Origin: Pedobacter sp. BAL39 | Lineage (GTDB): Bacteria > Bacteroidota > Bacteroidia > Sphingobacteriales > Sphingobacteriaceae | Assembly (NCBI RefSeq): GCF_000170795.1 | Contig: NZ_ABCM01000002.1 | Location: forward strand, 372,001-436,000 | Length of the DNA stretch: 64,000 bases | Direction: 5' to 3' | Shown here: one piece after another, positions 1 through 7,908 of the stretch | Layout of the letters: each line of letters starts with the position of its first letter | Numbering within the stretch: the first letter of the stretch is position 1 | Program-made: the position numbers and the translations under genes | The notes under the pieces: generated by a model | Databases searched by the model: none | The model's input: only the letters and a program-made list of their open reading frames with translations | What the model was told of the DNA's origin: nothing

Positions 1-525
1 GACGAGCCTACGGCTGTAAATTTAACGCACCATGGATATTTCAACTTGTCGCCAAATGGCGGGAATGTTGGGAGTCATCTTCATCACATGCCTGCCAGCC
101 ATTACCTGGAGCAGGACGACAACTATACAGTAACGGGCAGATTGATCCCGGTTGAGGATACCCAATATGATTTCCTTGCGGAGAAACCTTTTGCGCGCGA
201 CTGGGACCCTGCGGAGGGATATGACCAGAGTTTTGTGCTCGATGGCCCTGCTGGGGAGCTGGTACTTGCATCTGAAACGCGGTCTAAGGAAAGTGGCCTG
301 AAACTTTCGGTATATACGACAGCGCCTGTAGCGCACCTGTACACGGCGAAATACGTAGATGTGAAGGATGGAAAAGGCGGACAGCATTATGGCCCATTTT
401 CGGCATTCTGCGTCGAAACGCAATACCATCCGAATGCGATTAATATCCCCTCATTTCCATCAACGGTACTAAGGCCGGGGGATACCTACAAAATGACAAC
501 GATTTATAAAATAGAAGAACTTTAA
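1..525 (+). CDS. Aldose 1-epimerase (galactose mutarotase), C-terminal part
   Basis: This is the 3' part of a gene whose start lies left of the window; the frame is open from base 1. Aldose epimerases interconvert the alpha and beta anomers of hexoses such as galactose. The first residues read NLTHHGYFNL, the family's NLTNHxYFNL motif, followed by GSHLHHMPA, and the C-terminal block has FCVETQYHPNAINIP, which carries the family's catalytic Glu, then FPSTVLRPGDTY. An in-frame TTG at 46 is an internal Leu codon, not a start. The TAA stop overlaps the ATG of the next gene by one base, so the two are probably translationally coupled. The upstream part, and therefore any signal peptide, cannot be seen. 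Confidence 0.9.
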   Translation, partial: DEPTAVNLTHHGYFNLSPNGGNVGSHLHHMPASHYLEQDDNYTVTGRLIPVEDTQYDFLAEKPFARDWDPAEGYDQSFVLDGPAGELVLASETRSKESGLKLSVYTTAPVAHLYTAKYVDVKDGKGGQHYGPFSAFCVETQYHPNAINIPSFPSTVLRPGDTYKMTTIYKIEEL

Positions 526-1169
526 TGAGAGTAGATATCTGGTCGGACGTCAGGTGTCCGTTTTGTTACATTGGCAAGCGTAAGTTTGAACGCGCCCTGG
601 CGGAATTCGTGCATAAGGACGCTGTAGAAATTGAATGGCACAGCTTTGAGCTGGATCCGAATGCAGAGACACTGCCTGACCAGTCTGCCGAAGTCTACCT
701 GGCTGAAAAGTTCGGGCGGAGCAGGGAATGGGCAGCTGAAATGCAGCAGCAGGTGACGGATACGGCGGCAGAGGTTGGCTTACGCTTCGACCTTTCACGT
801 TCTGTAGTCGCCAACTCCTTTGATGCGCATCGGCTGATCCAGCTAGCAAAATCCAAAGGTCTGGACAATGAGATTGAGGAAGCTTTGTTTGAAGCTCATT
901 TTAGCAATGGGATAAATATTGCTGATCATGATGCGCTGCAGGCTGTAGGTGTAGCTGTGGGGCTGAATGTGGTGGAGATCGCGGATGTGCTCAGTGGTGA
1001 TGCCTTTACGGATGAGGTACGTGCTGATGAGCATGCTGCACAGACCATCGGTATTCGCGGGGTTCCCTTTTTTGTCATTGATCAGAAGCTAGCGGTTTCG
1101 GGCGCACAGCCTCCGGAAACCTTCCTTGGGGCTTTAAATAAAGCCTGGGATGGAAAGACTGCTGTTTAA
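525..1169 (+). CDS. DsbA family oxidoreductase, FrnE-like
   Basis: A 214-residue thioredoxin-fold protein of the DSBA/FrnE group. It opens directly with the active site: WSDVRCPFCYIGKRKFE puts a CPFC redox motif at C11/C14, and GIRGVPFFVID near residue 170 supplies the cis-proline loop. No signal peptide is visible, so a cytoplasmic thiol-disulfide role is likelier than periplasmic disulfide formation. The ATG overlaps the stop of the aldose epimerase (TAATG). It converges with the sensor-kinase-like gene on the other strand, the two stop codons overlapping by four bases. The natural substrate cannot be told from the sequence; some relatives are annotated as 2-hydroxychromene-2-carboxylate isomerase. 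Confidence 0.88.
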   Translation: MRVDIWSDVRCPFCYIGKRKFERALAEFVHKDAVEIEWHSFELDPNAETLPDQSAEVYLAEKFGRSREWAAEMQQQVTDTAAEVGLRFDLSRSVVANSFDAHRLIQLAKSKGLDNEIEEALFEAHFSNGINIADHDALQAVGVAVGLNVVEIADVLSGDAFTDEVRADEHAAQTIGIRGVPFFVIDQKLAVSGAQPPETFLGALNKAWDGKTAV

Positions 1170-2254
1170 CTGGTAGGGTTGACCACCTTTGCTTCAGCGG
1201 TTGCGATTGGCAAGGTAAGGTTGATGGTGCAGCTTTCATTTTCGCAGTTTTCAAAATGAAAAATCACGTTGGTACCATACAATTGCCGGTAGTCATATCC
1301 ATAGGCTTCGAGATCTGCGACGAGTTGCGGTGCGGCTCCTGCATTGTAGTACATCTGCAGGATTAACTCCTGCTCTTCAATGAGCAGCATAATGGATAAG
1401 GTTGCCGGGCTTTGAGGGTTGGCTTTACAAAAAGGTTCCAACAGGTTCACCAGTGACAGCGGGGAGATGATTTTGTCTTCAGCTTCGCCCTGCATCGTCA
1501 GCTCGACGGACAGGTGGTGCTGGTGTTTTTCAAGATCAATGAAATGGATGAAGGACTGAAATGCTGCGAGCTCTTCCTTTAATGCAGAGGATGCATTTCT
1601 GCCGCGGTAGAGCCGGTAGCGGAGCAGGTCTGCAAAAGTGAGAATGGCCTCGGAAGTATATTCCTCAGGTACCGCTGCAGCCTGTTTAAGCTGACGCAGC
1701 GACCTGAGCAGAAAGTCAGGGCTGATGTTGGTCTTCAGCATATCCAGTTTTACTTGTTCAATCTTTTTCTTTTCATCTTCCACCTCTTTCAGGGTGTCAT
1801 TCTCTTCATTTTTTTCCATGAAGTATAACATGATGGAAAAGATGAAAAAGTTCATCAGGTAGCCTGATAAACGGGTCTGGTAGTGATCCATAAAGCTTTT
1901 TGCCTGTATTGCAGGCTCATGTGGCCAAATGACTGTTTTATACCAAACGACATCAATGGCTGTGATGCCGAAATATCCGATGACGACAAGAGTCCAGAAC
2001 AGCAGGTAGCGGTTGCGTCTGAAGAAATAAGGAATCAGGATGAGGCAGTGGACATAATAAAAGATGGCAATCATGATGTTGTCCAGAAAGAAATCCCTGT
2101 AGATGAAGTCGACGGTGATCGGCTCGTCGGTGTGTGAGAAGGTCCCTGCAAAGAGTACCCACAGCCAGTAGCCGACATGTGCGAGCCAGCGGTATTTGCT
2201 GAAATATACCCATCTGTTTTTCTCATTGATTTCTAATTGAACAAAATTATTCAT
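1166..2254 (-). CDS. Degenerate LytS/YehU-type sensor kinase (probable pseudokinase)
   Basis: A 362-residue membrane protein built like the LytS-type histidine kinases: several N-terminal membrane segments (about residues 24-145), a charged coiled linker (150-173), then the His_kinase and ATPase regions. The catalytic residues are gone. Where the family has NPHFLFN this protein has SPDFLLR, with Asp at position 180 in place of the phospho-acceptor His. The ATP-binding N-box ENAFKH of its neighbour is EPFCKA here, with Pro at 274 in place of Asn, and the glycine-rich GIGLVN segment is not recognisable. The reading frame is intact, and the DLLRYRLY and IDLEKH segments are kept, so it is probably expressed. 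It lies 59 bp downstream of an intact paralogue with the same architecture. A regulatory or dimerising role is an inference. Confidence 0.85.
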   Translation of the reverse strand: MNNFVQLEINEKNRWVYFSKYRWLAHVGYWLWVLFAGTFSHTDEPITVDFIYRDFFLDNIMIAIFYYVHCLILIPYFFRRNRYLLFWTLVVIGYFGITAIDVVWYKTVIWPHEPAIQAKSFMDHYQTRLSGYLMNFFIFSIMLYFMEKNEENDTLKEVEDEKKKIEQVKLDMLKTNISPDFLLRSLRQLKQAAAVPEEYTSEAILTFADLLRYRLYRGRNASSALKEELAAFQSFIHFIDLEKHQHHLSVELTMQGEAEDKIISPLSLVNLLEPFCKANPQSPATLSIMLLIEEQELILQMYYNAGAAPQLVADLEAYGYDYRQLYGTNVIFHFENCENESCTINLTLPIATAEAKVVNPTS

Positions 2255-2313
2255 GGCTAAAATCTCCTATTGTTACCTCTAAAACCGTTTATCATATTCT
2301 TCTGATTTTTAAG

Positions 2314-3396
2314 TTAAAAACTGATGGTTAGGTTTACTTCAAAGTGTTCCGGAAAGTTATCGATGGCCAGTACATGTCTTTTCGGATATAGGATCTCCAG
2401 GCGCCGTCTTACATTCACCAAACCGATCCCACCAGTGTATTCCGACCTGACCGCATTCGCTGGTTTTTGAGGTTTGCTGTTCTGCAGTTTAAAATGTAGG
2501 GTTTCTGCTGTGGTTTCTATTTCCATATTGATCCAGGATTTCCCAAATGACGTTTTCGTACCATGTTTAAATGCGTTCTCCAGGAAGTTAATGAGCAGCA
2601 GGGGCGCAATGACGAGGCCGTTTGTGTCCCCGGTAATCTTGACGGTGACCTTACAGTGGTCTTCATTGTGACGCAGTTTTTCGAGCTCTATATAACTTGT
2701 TGTAAACTTGAACTCATCATCCAAAGAAACCCGGTCGACCTTACATTCATACAGCATGTAATGCAGTAGCGCTTCCAGTCGCTCGATGATAATCGGTGTT
2801 TGCGCCGATTTTTTCAGGCTGAGAGCGTAGATGTTGTTCAGCGTGTTAAATAAGAAATGCGGATTGACCTGTGACTTTAGGAAGCTGCTTTCCAGGGCTA
2901 TCTTTTGAGCTTTAAAGTCGCCGAGGCGCTGAATTTGCTTCTGCTGGTCGTGGATATCTACGAAGTAATAGAAAGCTATAAAAATCGAGGAGGCGAAGAG
3001 ATGAGAAGTGAAACTATTCTTAATGATGCTCAGAAAATCCGTATCTGGCTTTGATGCCATGGCGGGGTTACCAAGAACGGCATGGTAGATCAATGCTGCG
3101 GCACTGGTGTAACACAAGAGGAACCACAAAATAAAGGTACTCCAGAAAATCAGTTTTGAGCGATTGCTGTTCAGCTTGATGATGCCTACGATGCCGTAAG
3201 CCTGTATCATCATGATGAAAATGTAAGACAACTTGTAGATGGCAGAATAGCTGTTTTGCTTGCTGGAGAATAAACCTCCACTACGTTCAAACTGGTCGAA
3301 CACTACCAGTGAGAACAAAAACCAAAAAAGGAAATGCAGCAGCCAGCGGTAATTGTAAAATACTTTTGAATAATGCTGCCTTAAAGCATCTAACAT
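2314..3396 (-). CDS. LytS/YehU-type sensor histidine kinase
   Basis: A 360-residue sensor kinase of the LytS/YehU type. Four or so membrane segments span roughly residues 15-150, with no large sensor domain. The His_kinase motif is intact: KSQVNPHFLFNTLNNIYAL with the phospho-acceptor His at 180, followed by an ATPase domain with LLLINFLENAFKHGTK (Asn 274) and GGIGLVNVRRRLEILYP. Kinases of this type normally phosphorylate LytTR-domain response regulators, but none lies next to it here, so the partner must be encoded elsewhere. It is followed on the same strand by the degenerate paralogue, probably in one transcript. The signal it senses is unknown. Confidence 0.92.
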   Translation of the reverse strand: MLDALRQHYSKVFYNYRWLLHFLFWFLFSLVVFDQFERSGGLFSSKQNSYSAIYKLSYIFIMMIQAYGIVGIIKLNSNRSKLIFWSTFILWFLLCYTSAAALIYHAVLGNPAMASKPDTDFLSIIKNSFTSHLFASSIFIAFYYFVDIHDQQKQIQRLGDFKAQKIALESSFLKSQVNPHFLFNTLNNIYALSLKKSAQTPIIIERLEALLHYMLYECKVDRVSLDDEFKFTTSYIELEKLRHNEDHCKVTVKITGDTNGLVIAPLLLINFLENAFKHGTKTSFGKSWINMEIETTAETLHFKLQNSKPQKPANAVRSEYTGGIGLVNVRRRLEILYPKRHVLAIDNFPEHFEVNLTISF

Positions 3397-3468
3397 ACAA
3401 AAAGGTTAATCGTGATCAGACAAAGTTATCATAAATTTGCTTTTTTCAGCTTCCGTTATTAAACATAA

Positions 3469-3503
3469 AAACCAAGCTCAATATCGTTAATTAGGCTTGG
3501 TTT
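3469..3503 (-). terminator. Rho-independent terminator of the TauE/SafE gene
   Basis: A perfect 9-bp inverted repeat (AAACCAAGC / GCTTGGTTT) with a 17-base loop starts about 45 bases after the stop of the exporter gene. On the minus strand the second arm runs into GGTTTTTATG, which supplies the U-tract. Confidence 0.65.
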
Positions 3504-3547
3504 ATCGTAAAATTAATCACTTGGAATAATCAGGTCATCAGCAGTTG

Positions 3548-4486
3548 TTAGATCATTTTTGAGATCGACATCCAGATGATGCGCAGACTTGAGATGATGA
3601 CAATGGTAGCAACTCCGATGAACATCTTTTTGATGGGTAGTTTACCCACCAGACGGGCTGCAAGTGGTGCTGCGATGACACCGCCGACGATCAGTCCCAG
3701 GATGGATTGCCAATGGCTGACCCCTAGGATGAAGAAGAAAGTGATGGCACTGGCCATGGTCACAAAGAACTCTGTGAGACTTACAGAACCGATCACATAT
3801 TTTGGTGTGCGTCCTTTTGAAATCAGGGTAGAGGTGACCAGCGGGCCCCAGCCGCCGCCACCGAAGGAGTCCAGGAAACCACCGGCACCGGCCAGCCAGC
3901 CTGCTCTTTTTACTTTTTGTGGTTTTGCTTTTTCCTTAAAGGCATTACTCAGGATCCTGATCCCCAGCAATAAGGTATATATAGAGATTACCGGGCGTAT
4001 GTATTGAGAAAAGGCTTCTCCGGCATATCCGAGCAGCAAAGCTCCTGCAATTGCGCCCAGGACACCGGGAACAAGTAATGTTTTAAAAAGCTTCTTGTTG
4101 ACATTGCCGAAACGATAGTGACTGAATCCGGAAGCACCGCTGGAGAACATCTCTGCGGTATGGATACTGCCGGAAATGACAGCCGGGTTTAATCCGCCGG
4201 ACAACAGCAGTGTGGTAGAAACTACTCCATAGCCCATGCCAAGGGCACCATCCACCATCTGGGCCATAAAACCGACCAGCAGCATCCAAAGGAATTTTTC
4301 ATCGATCTGTGCATATACCTGCTCACCAAAAGCGACAACAGTGTCGTAGGTAAGGTGACTGTAAATGGCAAATCCGATGAACAATACGGCGAGTATGATC
4401 AGGCATAAGTAAGCTATTTTTCTCCACCTCTTCTCCTGAACTCCGTTGTTGAGGGCTACATTCGTTTCTTTTGTTTCTAAACTCAT
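3548..4486 (-). CDS. TauE/SafE family sulfite/anion exporter
   Basis: A 312-residue polytopic membrane protein with the TauE/SafE signature: MVDGALGMGYGV near residue 85 and its second-half counterpart LDSFGGGGWGPLVTS near 205, the two pseudo-symmetric repeats typical of the family. An extra hydrophobic segment (about 25-45) precedes the first repeat, giving a longer N-terminus than the usual 250-residue members. Family members export sulfite, sulfoacetate or related organosulfur anions. Here no sulfur-metabolism gene is adjacent, so the substrate is open. A terminator follows. The gene lies downstream of the TonB receptor on the same strand, but a 136-bp gap containing a hairpin suggests separate transcription. 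Confidence 0.88.
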   Translation of the reverse strand: MSLETKETNVALNNGVQEKRWRKIAYLCLIILAVLFIGFAIYSHLTYDTVVAFGEQVYAQIDEKFLWMLLVGFMAQMVDGALGMGYGVVSTTLLLSGGLNPAVISGSIHTAEMFSSGASGFSHYRFGNVNKKLFKTLLVPGVLGAIAGALLLGYAGEAFSQYIRPVISIYTLLLGIRILSNAFKEKAKPQKVKRAGWLAGAGGFLDSFGGGGWGPLVTSTLISKGRTPKYVIGSVSLTEFFVTMASAITFFFILGVSHWQSILGLIVGGVIAAPLAARLVGKLPIKKMFIGVATIVIISSLRIIWMSISKMI

Positions 4487-4508
4487 TCTTCTTCATTTAA
4501 TGTGTAAA

Positions 4509-4541
4509 ATCCGGCTCGCATTTTTCAACGCAAGGCCGGAT
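4509..4541 (-). terminator. Possible terminator of the TonB receptor gene
   Basis: An ATCCGGC / GCCGGAT inverted repeat about 82 bases beyond the receptor stop. On the minus strand the second arm is followed by TTTTAC. The loop is long (19 bases) and the U-tract short, so this is a moderate call. It could also lie in the leader of the TauE/SafE transcript. Confidence 0.4.
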
Positions 4542-4622
4542 ATCGTTTCTGCTTATATTCTGATTAAAAGTTTGTTAAATATATTTTATTAATTGATAGA
4601 TTGTGGTCATTGTTTATGGTAT

Positions 4623-7580
4623 TTATCTGGTTAACAAACCGTCAAAGGTAATGGCGACATAATACAGGCCACCCAAGGTAGGGCCACCCGCATATTGTAC
4701 GTAACGTTTATTGAAGATGTTGGTTCCGCCGACTTTGATGGTTGCTTTTGCTTCCGGAACTTTGTAGGTAGCCTGTGCATCGAAGGTGTGGTAGGCAGGC
4801 ACGGTGCCATTGACGAGCGGACTTTCCCAAAGGAACTCCTCCTGCCATCTCCATACGACGTTGAATCCAAAGTTCTTCAGGATTTCGCGGTTTCCAAAAG
4901 AGATGTTGGTGGTCCAGTTGGGTGTATTGAAACCTGTTACGAACACATCCTTTTCTTTGTTTTCTGTAATGTCATTATAGCTAACGTTACCTGCAACAGT
5001 AAACTTCTGGTAGAAATTGTAGGTCAGTCCTAATGAAGATCCATAATTACGGTACTTGTTACGGGCATTGGTATACACACGGTACCGGGTTTGCTGGGCA
5101 TTTCTGTTGGAGGCGAGCATGGCGATCACGGCTTCATCCGTTCCTACCGCAGCCTGTGCGGAAAGGGGGCTGGTGCTGTTTGGCAGGTAGGGTACGGAAA
5201 CCTCCACCTGTCCTAGGAAACCACTGTATTCATTGCTGTAAGCATCTATATCAACGACCAGCTTATTGTCCAGCAGCACGCTCTTGTAACCTACTTCAAA
5301 GGAGTTGATGCGTTCTGGCTGTGTTGCCGTAAGTGTGGTCGCCTCTAGCAGCGCCCTGTTTTTGAGTGCTGCATCAGTTGCAGTAAGTCCCGTAGCTACA
5401 TCTTTGTTGACCGCTGCGTTGAAGGTATTGATGGACGCGAGTGTGTAGGAATTGTCCAGGTAATTTAATCCTTCATTGATGTAAGGTAGTCCGCCAACCC
5501 TGCGGATATTTCCGTTGTTCACGAAAGAAATGGCTTCAAACAAAGCCGGAAAGCGGTATCCGTTTTGAAAAGAGGCCCTGAAGTTGTGTTTCTCTGCAAG
5601 TGTGTATACCGCGGCAACGCGTGGGTTGAACTTTGGATCGAACTCAGGATTGTAATCCAGTCTTAATGATCCGAATACTTTCAGTTTATCCTCAAAGAAC
5701 TTCCTGGTCACCTGTGCGAACCCACCGAACTTTTTGTAATAGACATTGTCGCCAAAACTGCCATTGGCCAGCGGCTGGTTGCGTTCTGCATTAGGTCTTT
5801 TAAAATCAACGAAGTTGTTACCGTCGGGGATAACCTCATACATACGGGCATCAGCGCCCACCAGCAGCTCCACGAACTTAACTTTGCTGGAGAGGTCCCA
5901 TTGTGCATCGGTATGGTAGGTGCGACTTTCCTGGCGAAGCCATGCACCACCTGTGGCGGGTGCATTTCCACCGACTACCGCCTGGTGGTCCCAGTTGTTG
6001 ATCTTTACGATGGTATTTTTTAGTGCATTAAACTCGGGAGTTCCGGGCTCAACACGGCTGGCATCTGCGGCGCTTCGTGCAACCCTTAATGCTTCGGCCA
6101 GTGCGACACCATCATTTATGGACGCCTGAAGTGAGGTTTTAAATTTTGCTCCCCAGATGGAGTTGGTACCACCACTGGTGATGTCAAGGTTGTCGACCAG
6201 GGGTTTGATGTTATAGGAGTCGCCGGTGTTCTCAATTGACACATAACCTTTGATAAAGTAATCTGAGCCTTTGAGTTCCAGTTTATGGTTCTGCACCACT
6301 ACATTGTCCAGCTGGATCTTGTTTCCACGTTGAAATACACCATCCATTTTACCGATGCGGTACTGGTAGGAAAGCTCGGCATTGTCGCCGATCCTGTAAT
6401 GAAGGGCGGCATCAAATTTCAGGTTGTCGACAATAGGGTTGACCACATCTTTCTCATAATAGCCAGTACGTCTGACAATGATACTCTGATTCCCAGTTTT
6501 TCCGGGGATTCCGGTGATGCCGCTGATGGTAACGGCGTTGCTGCCATTGTCATCGCCATATTTGTTCCAGGCATCATAAGCAGGGTTGTTGTCGTTTCCG
6601 GCAAGCTCCGGAAAGGTCGGGTTTGCGGTGTTCAGATTATTCGGGTTCTGGTCTGTCCGTGTATCGGCGAGCCAGTCTGTTCCACGCAGGTAACTCACAT
6701 TCACTTTGAACGCAAATTTATTATTAAAAGCCTTGGCATAGCGGACGGCCGTTTCTGTCAGGTTGCTGAGACTTCTGCCGGTACCACCGACGTGGTTTAC
6801 ACCTGTTTTGCTATACACGCTGAGCCCCTGATATTGAAAAGGGCTTTTGGTGATGAGGTTGGCCATACCGTTGATGGCATTCATACCGTAGAGTGCAGAA
6901 GCTGCGCCCGGGGTGATTTCGACACTGGCAATGTCAAGCTCTGTGGGACCGATGGCATTACCGAGCGGTACACCAAGCGTGGCGGCCTGCATGTCTACAC
7001 CATCTACCAGCTGTACGAAACGAAAGTTGTTTGGAATATTGAAACCCCTGGTATTGGGTACTTTAAAGGTTAAACTGGAGGTGGTCATCTGTACACCCTT
7101 TACATTTTCCAGGGCGTCGTAGAAACTTGGCGCTGGTGATTCTCTGATGGCACGTATATCGAGTTTTTCGATGGCTACGGGAGATTTCAGGATGTTCTCT
7201 TCCACGCGGGAGGCGGTAATCACCACCTCATTGCCGAGAATAGTCTGAGTGACCAGTGCAATATTGAGCTGTGATCCTGCTTCCTTCACTTCAAACTCCT
7301 GAGACTTAAATCCTACACTGGTAAAAACAAGAGTGAAAGGGAACTTCAGTCGGGAGCGTAGTTTGAACTTTCCACTGTTGTCGGTAGTAGTTCCGGCAAT
7401 ACGGCCTTTGATGAGGACGTTTACACCGGGCAATGGTTTTGTGGTTTCCTGGTCGGTAACGATGCCTGCTACTTCTATGAGTTGATTTTCCTGTGCTTCC
7501 GACCGATAGGAGTTGAGGACCAGGAGGCTAAAAATGACAGTGATTATGAGGAATTTGATTTTCTGATGGTGTGTTTTCAT
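4623..7580 (-). CDS. TonB-dependent outer-membrane receptor with CarboxypepD_reg-like N-domain
   Basis: A 985-residue outer-membrane transporter. A signal peptide (about 1-29, ending SEAQ) is followed by a carboxypeptidase-regulatory-like beta-sandwich (about 35-112: VAGIVTDQETTKPLPGVNV), then a plug domain (about 115-240, with LENVKGVQM and the GAASALYGMNAINGMANLIT block), then the beta-barrel, ending in the strand GLYYVAITF. It lacks a SusD-like partner, and the gene is flanked by an exporter and a MATE pump, so it is not part of a polysaccharide-utilisation locus. The substrate is unknown; siderophore, vitamin or peptide uptake are all possible. A six-residue tail (DGLLTR) after the last strand is slightly unusual, as such barrels usually end in an aromatic residue. 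Confidence 0.93.
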   Translation of the reverse strand: MKTHHQKIKFLIITVIFSLLVLNSYRSEAQENQLIEVAGIVTDQETTKPLPGVNVLIKGRIAGTTTDNSGKFKLRSRLKFPFTLVFTSVGFKSQEFEVKEAGSQLNIALVTQTILGNEVVITASRVEENILKSPVAIEKLDIRAIRESPAPSFYDALENVKGVQMTTSSLTFKVPNTRGFNIPNNFRFVQLVDGVDMQAATLGVPLGNAIGPTELDIASVEITPGAASALYGMNAINGMANLITKSPFQYQGLSVYSKTGVNHVGGTGRSLSNLTETAVRYAKAFNNKFAFKVNVSYLRGTDWLADTRTDQNPNNLNTANPTFPELAGNDNNPAYDAWNKYGDDNGSNAVTISGITGIPGKTGNQSIIVRRTGYYEKDVVNPIVDNLKFDAALHYRIGDNAELSYQYRIGKMDGVFQRGNKIQLDNVVVQNHKLELKGSDYFIKGYVSIENTGDSYNIKPLVDNLDITSGGTNSIWGAKFKTSLQASINDGVALAEALRVARSAADASRVEPGTPEFNALKNTIVKINNWDHQAVVGGNAPATGGAWLRQESRTYHTDAQWDLSSKVKFVELLVGADARMYEVIPDGNNFVDFKRPNAERNQPLANGSFGDNVYYKKFGGFAQVTRKFFEDKLKVFGSLRLDYNPEFDPKFNPRVAAVYTLAEKHNFRASFQNGYRFPALFEAISFVNNGNIRRVGGLPYINEGLNYLDNSYTLASINTFNAAVNKDVATGLTATDAALKNRALLEATTLTATQPERINSFEVGYKSVLLDNKLVVDIDAYSNEYSGFLGQVEVSVPYLPNSTSPLSAQAAVGTDEAVIAMLASNRNAQQTRYRVYTNARNKYRNYGSSLGLTYNFYQKFTVAGNVSYNDITENKEKDVFVTGFNTPNWTTNISFGNREILKNFGFNVVWRWQEEFLWESPLVNGTVPAYHTFDAQATYKVPEAKATIKVGGTNIFNKRYVQYAGGPTLGGLYYVAITFDGLLTR

Positions 7581-7908
7581 TTGATAATGGAATTTTTAGG
7601 TCGCTGAAAGATTACTTGATGTTTGACAATAACTGGCATGGTTGAGATGGCCGCAACAACAAGCATAGGATTCAGGATGAATTCCAGAACTGGTAATGGA
7701 ATACGAGGGTATTAATTTATTCATATATAAAGTCTATGTATTTAGTAGACAATATTAGTAGAACTTTATGAATAAACAAAATGATTTCACATAATTAATT
7801 TGTTTTTACAGAGTTATCCTGCTAAAAACATAACTTTTGTTATGATTTAGCAGGATAATATTCGTTTACAATGGAATGAAATTAGTCCAGATGGTTTGCT
7901 GGATGACT
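7581..7908. other. Intergenic region with one long hairpin
   Basis: This 328-bp AT-rich gap separates the TonB receptor start from the end of the MATE gene. It must hold the receptor promoter, but I found no convincing TTTG/TAnnTTTG pair on the minus strand. The only clear structure is the hairpin at 7814-7858. No ORF in it looks real. Confidence 0.6.
7814..7858. terminator. Long hairpin after the MATE gene, possible terminator
   Basis: A 13-bp perfect inverted repeat (TTATCCTGCTAAA / TTTAGCAGGATAA) encloses a further 6-bp stem (CATAAC / GTTATG) and a TTTT loop, with only a small AA/A bulge between them. It sits about 50 bases after the MATE stop, where a terminator is expected, but neither strand has a proper T-tract after it. 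It may instead be a structured repeat or a regulator site upstream of the receptor. Confidence 0.5.

Noticed and set aside
6285..7073. A 262-codon ORF antisense to the TonB receptor
   Set aside because: It lies entirely within a gene with a clear full-length product and has no family motif; long antisense ORFs are common opposite repetitive beta-barrel codons.
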